Source: an uncultured Bacilli bacterium (lineage in GTDB: Bacteria > Bacillota_I > Bacilli_A > RF39 > UBA660). Taken from it: a stretch of 64,000 bases of DNA. Below, piece by piece: positions 9,155-17,307 of the stretch. Made by a program: the position numbers and the translations under genes. Numbering within the stretch: position 1 is the stretch's first letter; every line of letters begins with the position of its first letter. The stretch spans positions 62,001 to 126,000 of the forward strand of contig CANQQV010000004.1 in the NCBI GenBank assembly GCA_947626095.1. Reading direction: 5' to 3'. The notes beneath the pieces were generated by a model, which ran no database searches, was not told where the DNA came from, and saw only the letters and a list, made by a program, of their open reading frames with translations.

Positions 9155-9186
9155 AACTACATGAGACATAAAACATGTAGTTTTTT
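9153..9186 (+). terminator. Intrinsic terminator after the WXG100 fusion
   Basis: An 11-base-pair stem (AAAACTACATG / CATGTAGTTTT) with a ten-base loop and a run of T. Confidence 0.85.
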
Positions 9187-9297
9187 ATTAAACTAATATT
9201 TTGGCTAAATATAAATATAATTCTTGTTTTACATACTTTGAATTTATACTAGTCAAAAATCTTGAATATTATAGTATAATTATAATAGGTGATATTA

Positions 9298-10383
9298 ATG
9301 AAAATTATCGTCTCAGCTGGAGGAACAGGAGGGCATATCTATCCTGCCTTAGCTATAATTAATAAATTTCAAGAACATGAAAAAAATCTCGAAGTCTTAT
9401 ATATTGGTACTCATAATCGTATGGAAAAAGATCTTATTCCTAAACGAGGAATAAAATATGAACCAATTGAAATATATGGTTTTTCCAAAAAAGATTTGTT
9501 GTTAGATTTTAAAAATATCTTTTTAATTAAAAAAGCTGAAAAAAGATGCCTAAAGTTAATGCAAGATTTTAAACCCGATTTAGTACTAGGAATCGGTGGA
9601 TACGTAACATATCCCGTTATTAAAGCTGCTCATAAATTAGGCATTAAAACTTTTATTCATGAACAAAATAGTATTCCTGGTAAATCCAATTTAGCTTTAC
9701 AAAATAAAGTTGATTTAATTGGTGTTTCCTTTAAAGAAACTATTAATAAATTTACTAAAGCTCAAGGCAAAGTTTTTTATTCTGGTAATCCTTGTGGTGA
9801 AAATGCTTTATCACTAGAACCAATGGATAAAACAACTTTAGGTTTTAAAAAGAATAAAAAATTAGTTGTCATAGTTGCAGGAAGCTTAGGATCTGCCACT
9901 GTTAATGAGAAAATGACTGAGTTTTTAGCTAAAGTCGAAAACGAAGATTACGAAGTTTTATATATAACTGGCAAAGATCTATATGATGAATTCGTTAAAG
10001 ATAAAAATTTTCCTACGAATGTTAAAGTTTTACCATATTTAGATAATTTACCAGCTCTTCTTAAAAATACTGATTTAATAGTTACTAGAGCTGGTGCCTC
10101 AACAATGAGTGAAATATTATCTTTGAACTTACCAGCTATCTTTATTCCATCACCATATGTTGCTAATAATCACCAGTATTATAACGCATTGGAAATCAAA
10201 AATAATGGTGGTGGCGAAATCATTGAAGAAAAAGATTTGACTTCTTCTAAATTGCTCAGTACAATTAATGATGTGCTTAAAAACTCAACTAAATATGCTG
10301 AGATGCGTCATAATTTAGCTAAAATGAGTATGAATAATAGCAGTGATTTAATCTATAAAAAACTAAAGGATTTGATAAAATGA
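9298..10383 (+). CDS. murG: UDP-GlcNAc:undecaprenyl-PP-MurNAc-pentapeptide GlcNAc transferase MurG
   Basis: MurG adds GlcNAc to lipid I to form lipid II at the inner face of the membrane. The 361-residue length is normal for the GT28 family. The N-terminus carries the glycine-rich 'SAGGTGGHIYPAL' loop, followed by 'GIGGYVTYP' and 'HEQNSIPGKSN'. The UDP-sugar binding half has 'TRAGASTMSEIL' and 'NNHQYYNA'. I chose the ATG at 9298, which has AGGTGA six bases upstream; a GTG nine bases earlier lies inside that site. A TATAAT sits at 9275-9280. The stop overlaps the murB start in ATGA, so the two are translationally coupled. Confidence 0.97.
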   Translation: MKIIVSAGGTGGHIYPALAIINKFQEHEKNLEVLYIGTHNRMEKDLIPKRGIKYEPIEIYGFSKKDLLLDFKNIFLIKKAEKRCLKLMQDFKPDLVLGIGGYVTYPVIKAAHKLGIKTFIHEQNSIPGKSNLALQNKVDLIGVSFKETINKFTKAQGKVFYSGNPCGENALSLEPMDKTTLGFKKNKKLVVIVAGSLGSATVNEKMTEFLAKVENEDYEVLYITGKDLYDEFVKDKNFPTNVKVLPYLDNLPALLKNTDLIVTRAGASTMSEILSLNLPAIFIPSPYVANNHQYYNALEIKNNGGGEIIEEKDLTSSKLLSTINDVLKNSTKYAEMRHNLAKMSMNNSSDLIYKKLKDLIK

Positions 10384-11276
10384 TCGAAGAATTAACAAAA
10401 TATGGTACTGTTGAAGAACATGCTACCTTAAAAAATTTAAATACTTATCATATTGGCAGTACTACAAGATATCTTATTTCACCTAATTCAGTTCAAGATT
10501 TAATAAGTATTTTAAAACTTTTAAAAGAAAACAATATTAAATATTTTATTCTTGGTAATGGTTCTAATATCATTCTAAATGATCGTGAATATGCTGGTGC
10601 AGTTATTCGTTTAAATAATTTAAATGGTTTAGAGATTCAAGAGGATAAAAACTTAACATATGCGGAAGCAGGTGTTATGTTACCAACTCTGGTTAAAGAA
10701 GTTATTAATCGCTCTTTAACTGGTCTAGAATTTGCTGCTGGCATCCCCGGTACCATCGGTGGGGCAATATACGGTAATGCTGGAGCTTATAACTCATGCA
10801 TTATGGATTATGTCGAATCAGTAACAGTTTTAGATGAAAACTTTGAAATTCAAACTATTGAACATGAAGATATTACTTATAGTTATCGTACTAGTATGTT
10901 TAAAGAAACTAAAAAATATATTATCATCGCTGCTAAATTCTTCTTAAAAAAGGGTGATAAACAAAGCTCATTAGAATTAGTTGAAGAACGTCAAAAAAGA
11001 CGTGTTGAAACTCAACCATTAGAATATGCCTCAGCCGGTTCTGTCTTCCGTAATCCTGAAGGTGACTTTGCTGGTCGTTTAATCGAATCATCTGGTTTAA
11101 AAGGTTATAAAATCGGTGGCGCTGAAGTATCAGAAAAACACGCTAATTTTATTATCAATAAAGGTAATGCTACTAGCAAAGACGTTTATAAACTAATTAA
11201 TTATGTCCATGATACCGTTTTAGAAAAAACAAAAGTTGATTTATTAATCGAACAAGAATTTATAGATTGGGAGTAA
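10380..11276 (+). CDS. murB: UDP-N-acetylenolpyruvoylglucosamine reductase MurB
   Basis: MurB reduces UDP-GlcNAc-enolpyruvate to UDP-MurNAc using FAD and NADPH in the cytoplasm. The 298-residue length and layout fit the shorter type II enzymes. FAD-binding segments 'ILGNGSNII' and 'AGIPGTIGGAIYGNAGAY' are present, and the catalytic serine region is 'SAGSVFRNP'. The C-terminal part ends 'KVDLLIEQEFIDW', typical of the family. It overlaps murG by four bases and is followed five bases later by divIB, so murG-murB-divIB-queH form one operon. Confidence 0.97.
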   Translation: MIEELTKYGTVEEHATLKNLNTYHIGSTTRYLISPNSVQDLISILKLLKENNIKYFILGNGSNIILNDREYAGAVIRLNNLNGLEIQEDKNLTYAEAGVMLPTLVKEVINRSLTGLEFAAGIPGTIGGAIYGNAGAYNSCIMDYVESVTVLDENFEIQTIEHEDITYSYRTSMFKETKKYIIIAAKFFLKKGDKQSSLELVEERQKRRVETQPLEYASAGSVFRNPEGDFAGRLIESSGLKGYKIGGAEVSEKHANFIINKGNATSKDVYKLINYVHDTVLEKTKVDLLIEQEFIDWE

Positions 11277-11280
11277 TAAT

Positions 11281-12084
11281 ATGGGAAAAAAAGTCCAACA
11301 ACCAAAGCCTAAAAAAAGAAGACGTTTACGTGTCAAATTCCTTTTAAAGTTATTGGCTTTTATCTGCCTAATTGTTGGAATAATTCTCTATTTAAAAAAC
11401 TACCATATTACTAATATTTATATAACTGGCAATGATACAATTCCTGATGTTAAAATAATTGAAACCTTAGAAATTAAAGACTATCCTAAAATGTCTAAAT
11501 TAAAAGTCAAAAAAGCTCAAAATAATTTATTAGAACAGAATCCTATAATTGAAAAAGTTTCGATTAAAAGAGGTTTATTTGGTAAACTAAGTATTAATAT
11601 TGAAGAATCTAAAATCTTATTTTATTACAAATATAATAATAAGTATATAACTACCTCTGGTAAATCAATTGATGATGTCAATAATGAATATTATGGTTAT
11701 CCATCCTTACTTAATTTTACCCCTGATACGATTTTTGAAGATCTATTAAAAGGTTTAAACAAGGTTGACTATAATATTATTAAGATGATAAATGAAATTG
11801 AATATAATCCCTATAAAGGTAGTGATGGTACAATAATCGATAATAATCGTTTTACCTTAAAAATGAATGATGGTAATACTGTAATCATCGATATTGTTAA
11901 TATTAAAAACTTAAATTCTTATAATAAAATTTATGCTTCATTATCCATGGATCAAGAAAAAGGAGTTTTATATCTTGATACCATAACCGAAGATAATATT
12001 TATTTTAAAAGTTATGATACAATAGCTAAAGAAGAAGAGGAAGCTGCGGCTAAAGAACAAGAAGAAAAAACTGAAGAAGAGTAG
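11281..12084 (+). CDS. divIB: Cell division protein DivIB/FtsQ
   Basis: A 267-residue bitopic membrane protein of the divisome. A basic cytoplasmic tail ('KPKKRRRLRVKF') leads to one transmembrane helix at about residues 20-38 and a POTRA domain ('ITNIYITGNDTI ... IIEKVSIKRGLFGKLSINIEE'). The beta domain follows, and the tail is an acidic Glu/Ala-rich stretch. DivIB works with DivIC and FtsL at the septum. Position after murB is typical of Firmicutes division and wall clusters. Confidence 0.9.
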   Translation: MGKKVQQPKPKKRRRLRVKFLLKLLAFICLIVGIILYLKNYHITNIYITGNDTIPDVKIIETLEIKDYPKMSKLKVKKAQNNLLEQNPIIEKVSIKRGLFGKLSINIEESKILFYYKYNNKYITTSGKSIDDVNNEYYGYPSLLNFTPDTIFEDLLKGLNKVDYNIIKMINEIEYNPYKGSDGTIIDNNRFTLKMNDGNTVIIDIVNIKNLNSYNKIYASLSMDQEKGVLYLDTITEDNIYFKSYDTIAKEEEEAAAKEQEEKTEEE

Positions 12085-12091
12085 TGATTAT

Positions 12092-12730
12092 ATGAATTAT
12101 GACAAAATAATGCATGAAACAATTACTAAAATTAAAGAAGATAAGGTTATCCCTCGTCTTCTTTTGCATAGTTGTTGTGCTCCATGTTCATCTCACGTTA
12201 TTGATACCTTAACCCCATATTTTAATATAACTATTTTTTATTATAATCCTAATATTGAACCATTTGCTGAATATGAAAAAAGAAAAGAGGAAGAAATTCG
12301 TTTTCTAAAAGAATATCCAGCTCAAAATAAGCTAGATATTATCGATTGTGATTATGATAACGACTTATATCATGAAGCCATCAAAGGTTTAGAAAACCTA
12401 GGTGAAAGAAGTCCAAGATGTCATAAATGTTATTATCTGCGTCTTGAAAAAACTGCTCTTAAAGCGAAAGAACTAGGTTATGATTACTTTGGTACTACTT
12501 TAACTGTTAGTCCCTACAAAGATAGTCAAAAACTAAATGAAATAGGGGAGTTTCTAAGTACTAAATATCACGTTAACTATTTATATTCCGATTTTAAGAA
12601 AAATAATGGTTACTTACATAGTATCGAACTTGCAAAAAAATATAATTTATATCGTCAAGATTATTGTGGTTGTATCTATTCTAAAGCCGAAAGAGAATTC
12701 CAAAAGAAACAAAAAAGTACGGAAACTTAA
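12092..12730 (+). CDS. queH: Epoxyqueuosine reductase QueH
   Basis: A 212-residue protein of the DUF208/QueH family, which performs the last step of queuosine synthesis in tRNA (epoxyqueuosine to queuosine). The family's cysteine motifs are visible: 'HSCCAPCSSH' near the N-terminus, 'SPRCHKCYYLRL' in the middle and 'QDYCGCIYS' near the C-terminus, which bind iron and a cluster in characterised members. It lies eight bases after divIB and ends the operon at a bidirectional terminator. No other queuosine genes are in this window. Confidence 0.92.
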   Translation: MNYDKIMHETITKIKEDKVIPRLLLHSCCAPCSSHVIDTLTPYFNITIFYYNPNIEPFAEYEKRKEEEIRFLKEYPAQNKLDIIDCDYDNDLYHEAIKGLENLGERSPRCHKCYYLRLEKTALKAKELGYDYFGTTLTVSPYKDSQKLNEIGEFLSTKYHVNYLYSDFKKNNGYLHSIELAKKYNLYRQDYCGCIYSKAEREFQKKQKSTET

Positions 12731-12743
12731 TTTCGTACTTTTT
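12711..12743. terminator. Bidirectional terminator between queH and gatD
   Basis: An AAAAAGTACG stem with one bulged G and matching CGTACTTTTT arm. T runs on both strands serve the two convergent operons. Confidence 0.85.
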
Positions 12744-13458
12744 ACTTTGTATAAAAATTATTTATATATTCTTGATAAGCTTTATAAGCCGGTTCACTTA
12801 AATCAGCTTTTTTATAAGTAATTGCTAAATATTTACATATTTCCTTAACTAAATAATCAGTAAAATATGGATTTCTTACTAATAGTGGTCCAATTAAATA
12901 AGTACCATAAAAGTTATTATAATGAATTCCTTCATTTTTTTCTTTAGGATTATATCCCGTACCATCAATTACTTGAAATAAACTTTCACTAGCGTTATTT
13001 AACACACTATTTCGATTTTGAAAACCAATAATCTTTTTATCGATAAGTGAACATTCATAATACTGTGGACCAACTGTTCTAAACTCTTCTTCAACCGCCT
13101 CATAAGTAAATGCACTAAGACATTTCAATACTTTATCTCCTTTAGTTAAAGATTGTCCAAATAAATCAATCGCATTACCAGTAATTAAGAAAAATTTATT
13201 CTTATTAATTGCTTCAATAACTTTATCTTTATATTTTATTAAATTATTTAAGACAATTTCTTGATTTTCTAAACTGCCCATTCCAATATAATAAAAATCA
13301 TACTTATCAAAATCTATTTTATCTTCAATACTTAAGAAATGAATTTCTGGTTCAATATCTTGCTGTTCTAATTTCTTCTTTAAAAACCTAATATTTCCAT
13401 TCTCACCATATAGATTCATTAAATCATAATACAAATGAGCTATCTTAAACTTTTTCAT
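12742..13458 (-). CDS. gatD: GatD-like glutamine amidotransferase subunit lacking catalytic Cys and His
   Basis: This 238-residue protein aligns along its length with GatD, the glutaminase partner of MurT that amidates D-Glu of lipid II. The frame elements 'MNLYGENGNI', 'YYIGMGSLENQE' and 'KNEGIHYNNFYGTYL' are clear. The nucleophile elbow, which reads CGGYQ in typical GatD, here reads 'LITGNAIDLFG', so the Cys position is G94. The catalytic His of 'GTYLHGP' is I189 ('GTYLIGP'). It therefore cannot work as an ordinary Cys-His glutaminase. I chose the ATG at 13458, nine bases after GAGG. It overlaps the murT stop by 14 bases, so coupling with murT is retained. Confidence 0.85.
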   Translation of the reverse strand: MKKFKIAHLYYDLMNLYGENGNIRFLKKKLEQQDIEPEIHFLSIEDKIDFDKYDFYYIGMGSLENQEIVLNNLIKYKDKVIEAINKNKFFLITGNAIDLFGQSLTKGDKVLKCLSAFTYEAVEEEFRTVGPQYYECSLIDKKIIGFQNRNSVLNNASESLFQVIDGTGYNPKEKNEGIHYNNFYGTYLIGPLLVRNPYFTDYLVKEICKYLAITYKKADLSEPAYKAYQEYINNFYTK

Positions 13459-14794
13459 TTTCATCATCCTCAATTAATTTTAAAATATTAGCAGTCATAT
13501 CAAAACAAACCATTGTATAAATATCTCCAACACTATCTTTTTTAACTAACTTAATCAAATTACTTAAATCATCAACTAAAACAATTTTATCTTTTGGTAT
13601 ATCTGTAAAAGAAAGTCTTGTCATTACATCATATCTAAATCGACCAATACAAAATATCTTATCAATATTCTTACTATCTAATAATTCAAAATCAACATCC
13701 CAAAGCCATGATACATCATTAAACTTATATCTACGTGAGACATTATCAAATCCTAAAATAATTGTTTTTTTACCTTTTTGATTATTTATAAATCTAATTG
13801 ATTGGTAATAACTTAAATTATTTTCATTTTTACTTTCTAGCATTGTTAGATTACGTCCATCTAAATCTAATACTTTAGCTCTTTTAGAAGCTATCTTATC
13901 ACTATTAATCGCTTTAAGAATAACTTCATCACTAACCCCAATACTACGACATATTGCATAAGCAGCTACTGTATAATAAACAGCATACAATACATCTTTA
14001 TTTAAATATACGTCCTGACCATTTATTTTAATACTATGTTTACAAAAATCGACATCAGTCGCTTCATAATCGACAACTCCACGTTTATAATCACATTTCT
14101 TACAACGATAATTACCGATATGACCATAATGATAATAATCATAAGTTAATTTACTTTTACATTTAGGACAATAAGCATAATCCGTTGCTTCAATATTACT
14201 TTTTATATAACTATCTTTCGTTCTAGCAACTCCATAAGTAACACGATCATTTTTAAATAAATAAGTCATACGATTAACTAATGGATCATCAGCATTAATA
14301 ATTAATTTCGTTTCTTTACTAACAGCTTTTAAAATATCATTAAAAACTAAGTCCGGTTCACCATTACGTGGTGGCTGATCTCTTGTAATATTTGTAATCG
14401 CTAAATGAGTAACTTTATTTTTCCCAAATATTCTCTTTAAGTGTCTCTCATCACATTCTAATAATAAAACATCATGTTTAAATTCACCATTTAAAGAGCA
14501 ATTATTTAAGATTAAAGTCATCGCTGCTAAAACACCATTACTACCATTTTTGTTATAACAAACATCATACCCCGCATCAGTTAAAACATGATTAACTAAT
14601 TCTGTAGTTGAACCCTTACCAGAAGATCCACTAATCGCTATAACATATTTTGGATATTTAACTTTCTCTAATATTTTTTGTTGTCTTAATATTTCATGAA
14701 TAAACCATCCAGGATATACTGATCCATTTCTCCCAAACAATTTACAAACTTTTGTAATTAATCGACATATTATAATCATTATTGTTAAACGCAT
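13445..14794 (-). CDS. murT: MurT-like lipid II isoglutaminyl synthase, Mur ligase subunit
   Basis: A 449-residue Mur ligase-like protein of the MurT family. The ATP loop is 'ISGSSGKGSTTEL', closer to a FolC-type GKGS loop than to the usual GKTT. The central domain has 'NADDPLVNRM', a four-cysteine zinc ribbon ('YCPKCKSK' and 'YRCKKCDYKRG') that is a MurT hallmark, and the C-terminal DUF1727 domain includes 'RDVSW'-equivalent 'NDVSWLWDVDFE'. MurT with GatD converts the second stem-peptide residue to D-isoglutamine. AGGTGA precedes the ATG and an extended -10 (TGATATAAT) lies at 14812-14819 on the minus strand. Its partner GatD has lost key residues. Confidence 0.9.
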   Translation of the reverse strand: MRLTIMIIICRLITKVCKLFGRNGSVYPGWFIHEILRQQKILEKVKYPKYVIAISGSSGKGSTTELVNHVLTDAGYDVCYNKNGSNGVLAAMTLILNNCSLNGEFKHDVLLLECDERHLKRIFGKNKVTHLAITNITRDQPPRNGEPDLVFNDILKAVSKETKLIINADDPLVNRMTYLFKNDRVTYGVARTKDSYIKSNIEATDYAYCPKCKSKLTYDYYHYGHIGNYRCKKCDYKRGVVDYEATDVDFCKHSIKINGQDVYLNKDVLYAVYYTVAAYAICRSIGVSDEVILKAINSDKIASKRAKVLDLDGRNLTMLESKNENNLSYYQSIRFINNQKGKKTIILGFDNVSRRYKFNDVSWLWDVDFELLDSKNIDKIFCIGRFRYDVMTRLSFTDIPKDKIVLVDDLSNLIKLVKKDSVGDIYTMVCFDMTANILKLIEDDENEKV

Positions 14795-14921
14795 TTAAAT
14801 CACCTAAACAAATTATATCAAATTATAAAAACTTTATGTCACAAACCCGTATATTTTTACATATTTTGTCGAACTTCTAGCTTCCAAATCTTTCTTTTGC
14901 TATTATACTAATGGTGATAAT

Positions 14922-15149
14922 ATGGAAATGATTTATACTAATAATACTTTATATATCAATATCGAAGATCGTATTAATTTTTCTTTAATAAACAACTTGC
15001 AAAAGAAGTTATATCGTATCATTGATTCTTACCATATCAATAATATTGAAATAAATATTTTAAATGATACTCATTATGATCATAGTTTACTAAATGATTT
15101 AGTTAATGACTATCAAGGTAAGTATAATGGCAAAATAATTGTTAAATAA
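14922..15149 (+). CDS. Small uncharacterised protein
   Basis: A 75-residue protein with GGTGA well placed before its ATG and a TATACT about 20 bases upstream. The pattern of alternating strands and a helix ('DRINFSLINNLQKKLYRII') followed by 'NNIEINILN' and 'GKIIVK' suggests a small alpha/beta fold, faintly like an anti-sigma antagonist (STAS) domain, but I cannot name it. It precedes a membrane protein and ylmH and may be part of that unit. Confidence 0.6.
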   Translation: MEMIYTNNTLYINIEDRINFSLINNLQKKLYRIIDSYHINNIEINILNDTHYDHSLLNDLVNDYQGKYNGKIIVK

Positions 15150-15191
15150 ATCAATATTTATTGTATAATAAGTTCATGAAGAGGGATGTAT

Positions 15192-15698
15192 ATGGAAATA
15201 TTTATTAATTATTTAACTTTTATTCCTTGGTTATTATATTGTATTGCTTTATCTAAATATGCGATTAAAACAGTTAATACAACCAAGATAAATAAAGAAT
15301 GGGTCAAAAAGAATATCCTTAATATATTTCGTTTTGATAGTTTAATTTTAATTGCCATCTTTATTTATTTTACCATTAGTTATAAAACATCTAAGCAAAT
15401 ATGGTTAGTCGAAGTCTTATTATTTTCGGCGATTAATTTATACTTATACTTTAATTCTTATTATGATAAAAATAAAAGCAATTACGAAATTGATACTAAA
15501 GACTTAAGTACCGTTCTAATTATCTTAATTATCTTTTTAATTCCTATAATTTATTTTATATCTACTCATAATACTAGTATTACGTATTACATTTTATTCG
15601 CTTATAATTTCTTTAATTTTGTCATTGTCTATATTTCAAAGCAAATAAATGATTTATTTATTAAGTTAATTCAAAGTAAAAAACATGAAAACAAATAA
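15192..15698 (+). CDS. Uncharacterised multi-pass membrane protein
   Basis: A 168-residue integral membrane protein with five hydrophobic helices (for example 'FIPWLLYCIALS', 'LILIAIFIYFTISY', 'VEVLLFSAINLYLYF'). GAGGG sits six bases before the ATG at 15192. No family motif is visible. Its last 14 bases overlap the start of ylmH, so the two are co-transcribed. Confidence 0.65.
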   Translation: MEIFINYLTFIPWLLYCIALSKYAIKTVNTTKINKEWVKKNILNIFRFDSLILIAIFIYFTISYKTSKQIWLVEVLLFSAINLYLYFNSYYDKNKSNYEIDTKDLSTVLIILIIFLIPIIYFISTHNTSITYYILFAYNFFNFVIVYISKQINDLFIKLIQSKKHENK

Positions 15699-16377
15699 TT
15701 ATAATATCGAAAAAATCGTTGATTCCTTGCATAATCGTGGCTTTACTAACTTTCTTACTCGTAAAGAATTAATGCTTGTTAAAGGAAGAATTAATAAAAA
15801 CGAATATCAAATATATGAGTTATATCCTGAATGTAGTAAGATTATTTTATTTAAAAGTCATTTACCAGAGATTAAACTATTTAAAATCGAAAATTCAAGT
15901 ACCTTAACTCATCGTGATATCCTTGGAGCAATCTATTCTTTAGGCTTAAACGAAGATACTTTTGGTGATATCATTAAATACCAAGAATCATACTATTTCT
16001 TTATCTTATCTCATCTTGAAAACTATTTTAAAAACAATTTAACTAATATCAAAAATAGCAATATAAGTTTAATAGAAGTTGATTTAGAACTAAAAAATAA
16101 CTTTGAACTATCATATTATGCCAAAGAATATATTGTCTCATCTTTAAGAATTGATAATATCGTCAGCACCATTACTAATGAAAGCCGTAAATCAGTTCTT
16201 GCCAAATTTACTAATAATGAAGTTAATTTAAATTATAATGAAAACGTCAAACCAACTAAAATTATCGAAATAGGGGATATCTTTAGTATCAGAAGATATG
16301 GTAAATACAAATATAATGGTATTAAAAAAATAACTAAAAAAGGTGGCTTCATCATTGAAATATTAGTATATAACTAA
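15685..16377 (+). CDS. ylmH: YlmH-type S4 domain RNA-binding protein
   Basis: A 230-residue protein of the YlmH family. The middle has the family signature 'THRDILGAIYSLGLNEDTFGDI', and the C-terminal S4 RNA-binding domain has 'VSSLRIDNIVS' and 'IGDIFSIRRYGKYKYNGI'. YlmH binds the ribosome and has been linked to septation and, in Bacillus, to ribosome-associated quality control. In most Firmicutes it sits between sepF and divIVA; here those two genes are at 52-53 kb, so ylmH has moved away from them. Confidence 0.88.
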   Translation: MKTNNYNIEKIVDSLHNRGFTNFLTRKELMLVKGRINKNEYQIYELYPECSKIILFKSHLPEIKLFKIENSSTLTHRDILGAIYSLGLNEDTFGDIIKYQESYYFFILSHLENYFKNNLTNIKNSNISLIEVDLELKNNFELSYYAKEYIVSSLRIDNIVSTITNESRKSVLAKFTNNEVNLNYNENVKPTKIIEIGDIFSIRRYGKYKYNGIKKITKKGGFIIEILVYN

Positions 16378-16385
16378 AGATAAAA

Positions 16386-16414
16386 TTGACTTATTTGTCC
16401 CAATAGTGTACAAT
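16386..16414 (+). promoter_or_regulatory. Sigma-A promoter
   Basis: TTGACT, 17 bases, TACAAT (16409-16414), 36 bases before the ATG of the anchored protein gene at 16450. Confidence 0.8.
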
Positions 16415-16449
16415 CAGTCTCATCATTTATTTATGGGGGAAAGAAAAAA

Positions 16450-17145
16450 ATGAGTAGAAGACATCTTGCAGAAGATGAATATAATAAAATTGAAAAAAAA
16501 ACTAATACTAAAAAGGTTGCTAAAACAGTAGCAGCCATAATAGTAATTGGTGGTGTCGTTGTCGGTAGTATTGCAATTGCTGCTAATAATGCCCAAACTA
16601 AAATAAGTAAAAGAACAGAAAGCTTAATCGACGAATATACCGTAAGTGATTGCTTAACTTTACCAGAAAATGTTACTATAACTCAAGCTTATGACTTACA
16701 TTTCTGTGATGGCGAAGAATTATATAAAGGTATAACAAAAAACGGTATTAAATACTGTGAAGTATTAGATGAATACTATACTGAAGATGGTCGTGATATT
16801 GCTGTTTTAACTATTAATGGTACATATACTGAATATATTGAAGCTGACTGTGTTGAAGTAAACGGCGCTAAAATATATATGGCACCAGAAGGTTACGAAT
16901 TATATGGTGAATATGCTTATCGTATTATTAATAAATCATATAAGCAAATAATTGAAAAACAAAGCGATTATTCAAACATTCAAATTAAAGATTTAGACAA
17001 TGTTACAATCGACGTTGAAGAAGTTCATAGTCGTCCATTTACTGATATCTTATCTGAAACTTTAATTATTGATGTTCCAGATGGAGCTGTTCTTAACGAA
17101 AATCAAGAATGTAGTGCATCATTTAGACTAGTTCCAAAAGAATAA
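16450..17145 (+). CDS. Membrane-anchored extracytoplasmic protein of unknown function
   Basis: A 231-residue protein with a charged cytoplasmic N-terminus and one transmembrane helix at about residues 24-45 ('VAAIIVIGGVVVGSIAIAA'). The rest, about 185 residues, would be outside the cell and is rich in Tyr, Glu and Thr. I recognise no domain. It has its own strong promoter, a GGGGGAAAG ribosome site and a terminator behind it, so it is a single-gene unit. Confidence 0.75.
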   Translation: MSRRHLAEDEYNKIEKKTNTKKVAKTVAAIIVIGGVVVGSIAIAANNAQTKISKRTESLIDEYTVSDCLTLPENVTITQAYDLHFCDGEELYKGITKNGIKYCEVLDEYYTEDGRDIAVLTINGTYTEYIEADCVEVNGAKIYMAPEGYELYGEYAYRIINKSYKQIIEKQSDYSNIQIKDLDNVTIDVEEVHSRPFTDILSETLIIDVPDGAVLNENQECSASFRLVPKE

Positions 17146-17151
17146 AAAAAG

Positions 17152-17184
17152 TTAAAAAAGTACTTGTTATAAGTATTTTTTTTT
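17152..17184 (+). terminator. Intrinsic terminator upstream of rpsB
   Basis: An imperfect AAAA(G)TACTT / AAGTATTTT hairpin with a long T run. The rpsB -35 box lies inside it. Confidence 0.7.
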
Positions 17185-17192
17185 GGTACAAT
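17164..17192 (+). promoter_or_regulatory. Sigma-A promoter of rpsB-tsf
   Basis: TTGTTA, 17 bases, TACAAT (17187-17192). The promoter overlaps the terminator of the upstream gene. Confidence 0.75.
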
Positions 17193-17197
17193 ATTAC

Positions 17198-17307
17198 CGG
17201 CTTTAAAAAGCAAATAAACATGTTTGTGGATTTTATTCTCGAGTGCTTAAAATTAAGTGAGGATATTTAGAAACAAACAGAAGTAAAAACGAAGGAGGGA
17301 AATTTTT
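17198..17307 (+). promoter_or_regulatory. Untranslated leader of rpsB, possible ribosomal protein leader
   Basis: About 110 bases separate the predicted transcription start from the rpsB ATG, much longer than other leaders in the window. The leader has less extreme base composition ('GAGTGCTTAAAATTAAGTG') and ends in an AAGGAGGG ribosome site. A protein-binding autoregulatory structure is possible; I could not define one by eye. Confidence 0.4.

Noticed and set aside
12606..12821. A plus-strand frame across the queH end and the terminator.
   Set aside because: It runs through the bidirectional terminator and into antisense of gatD; no ribosome site.
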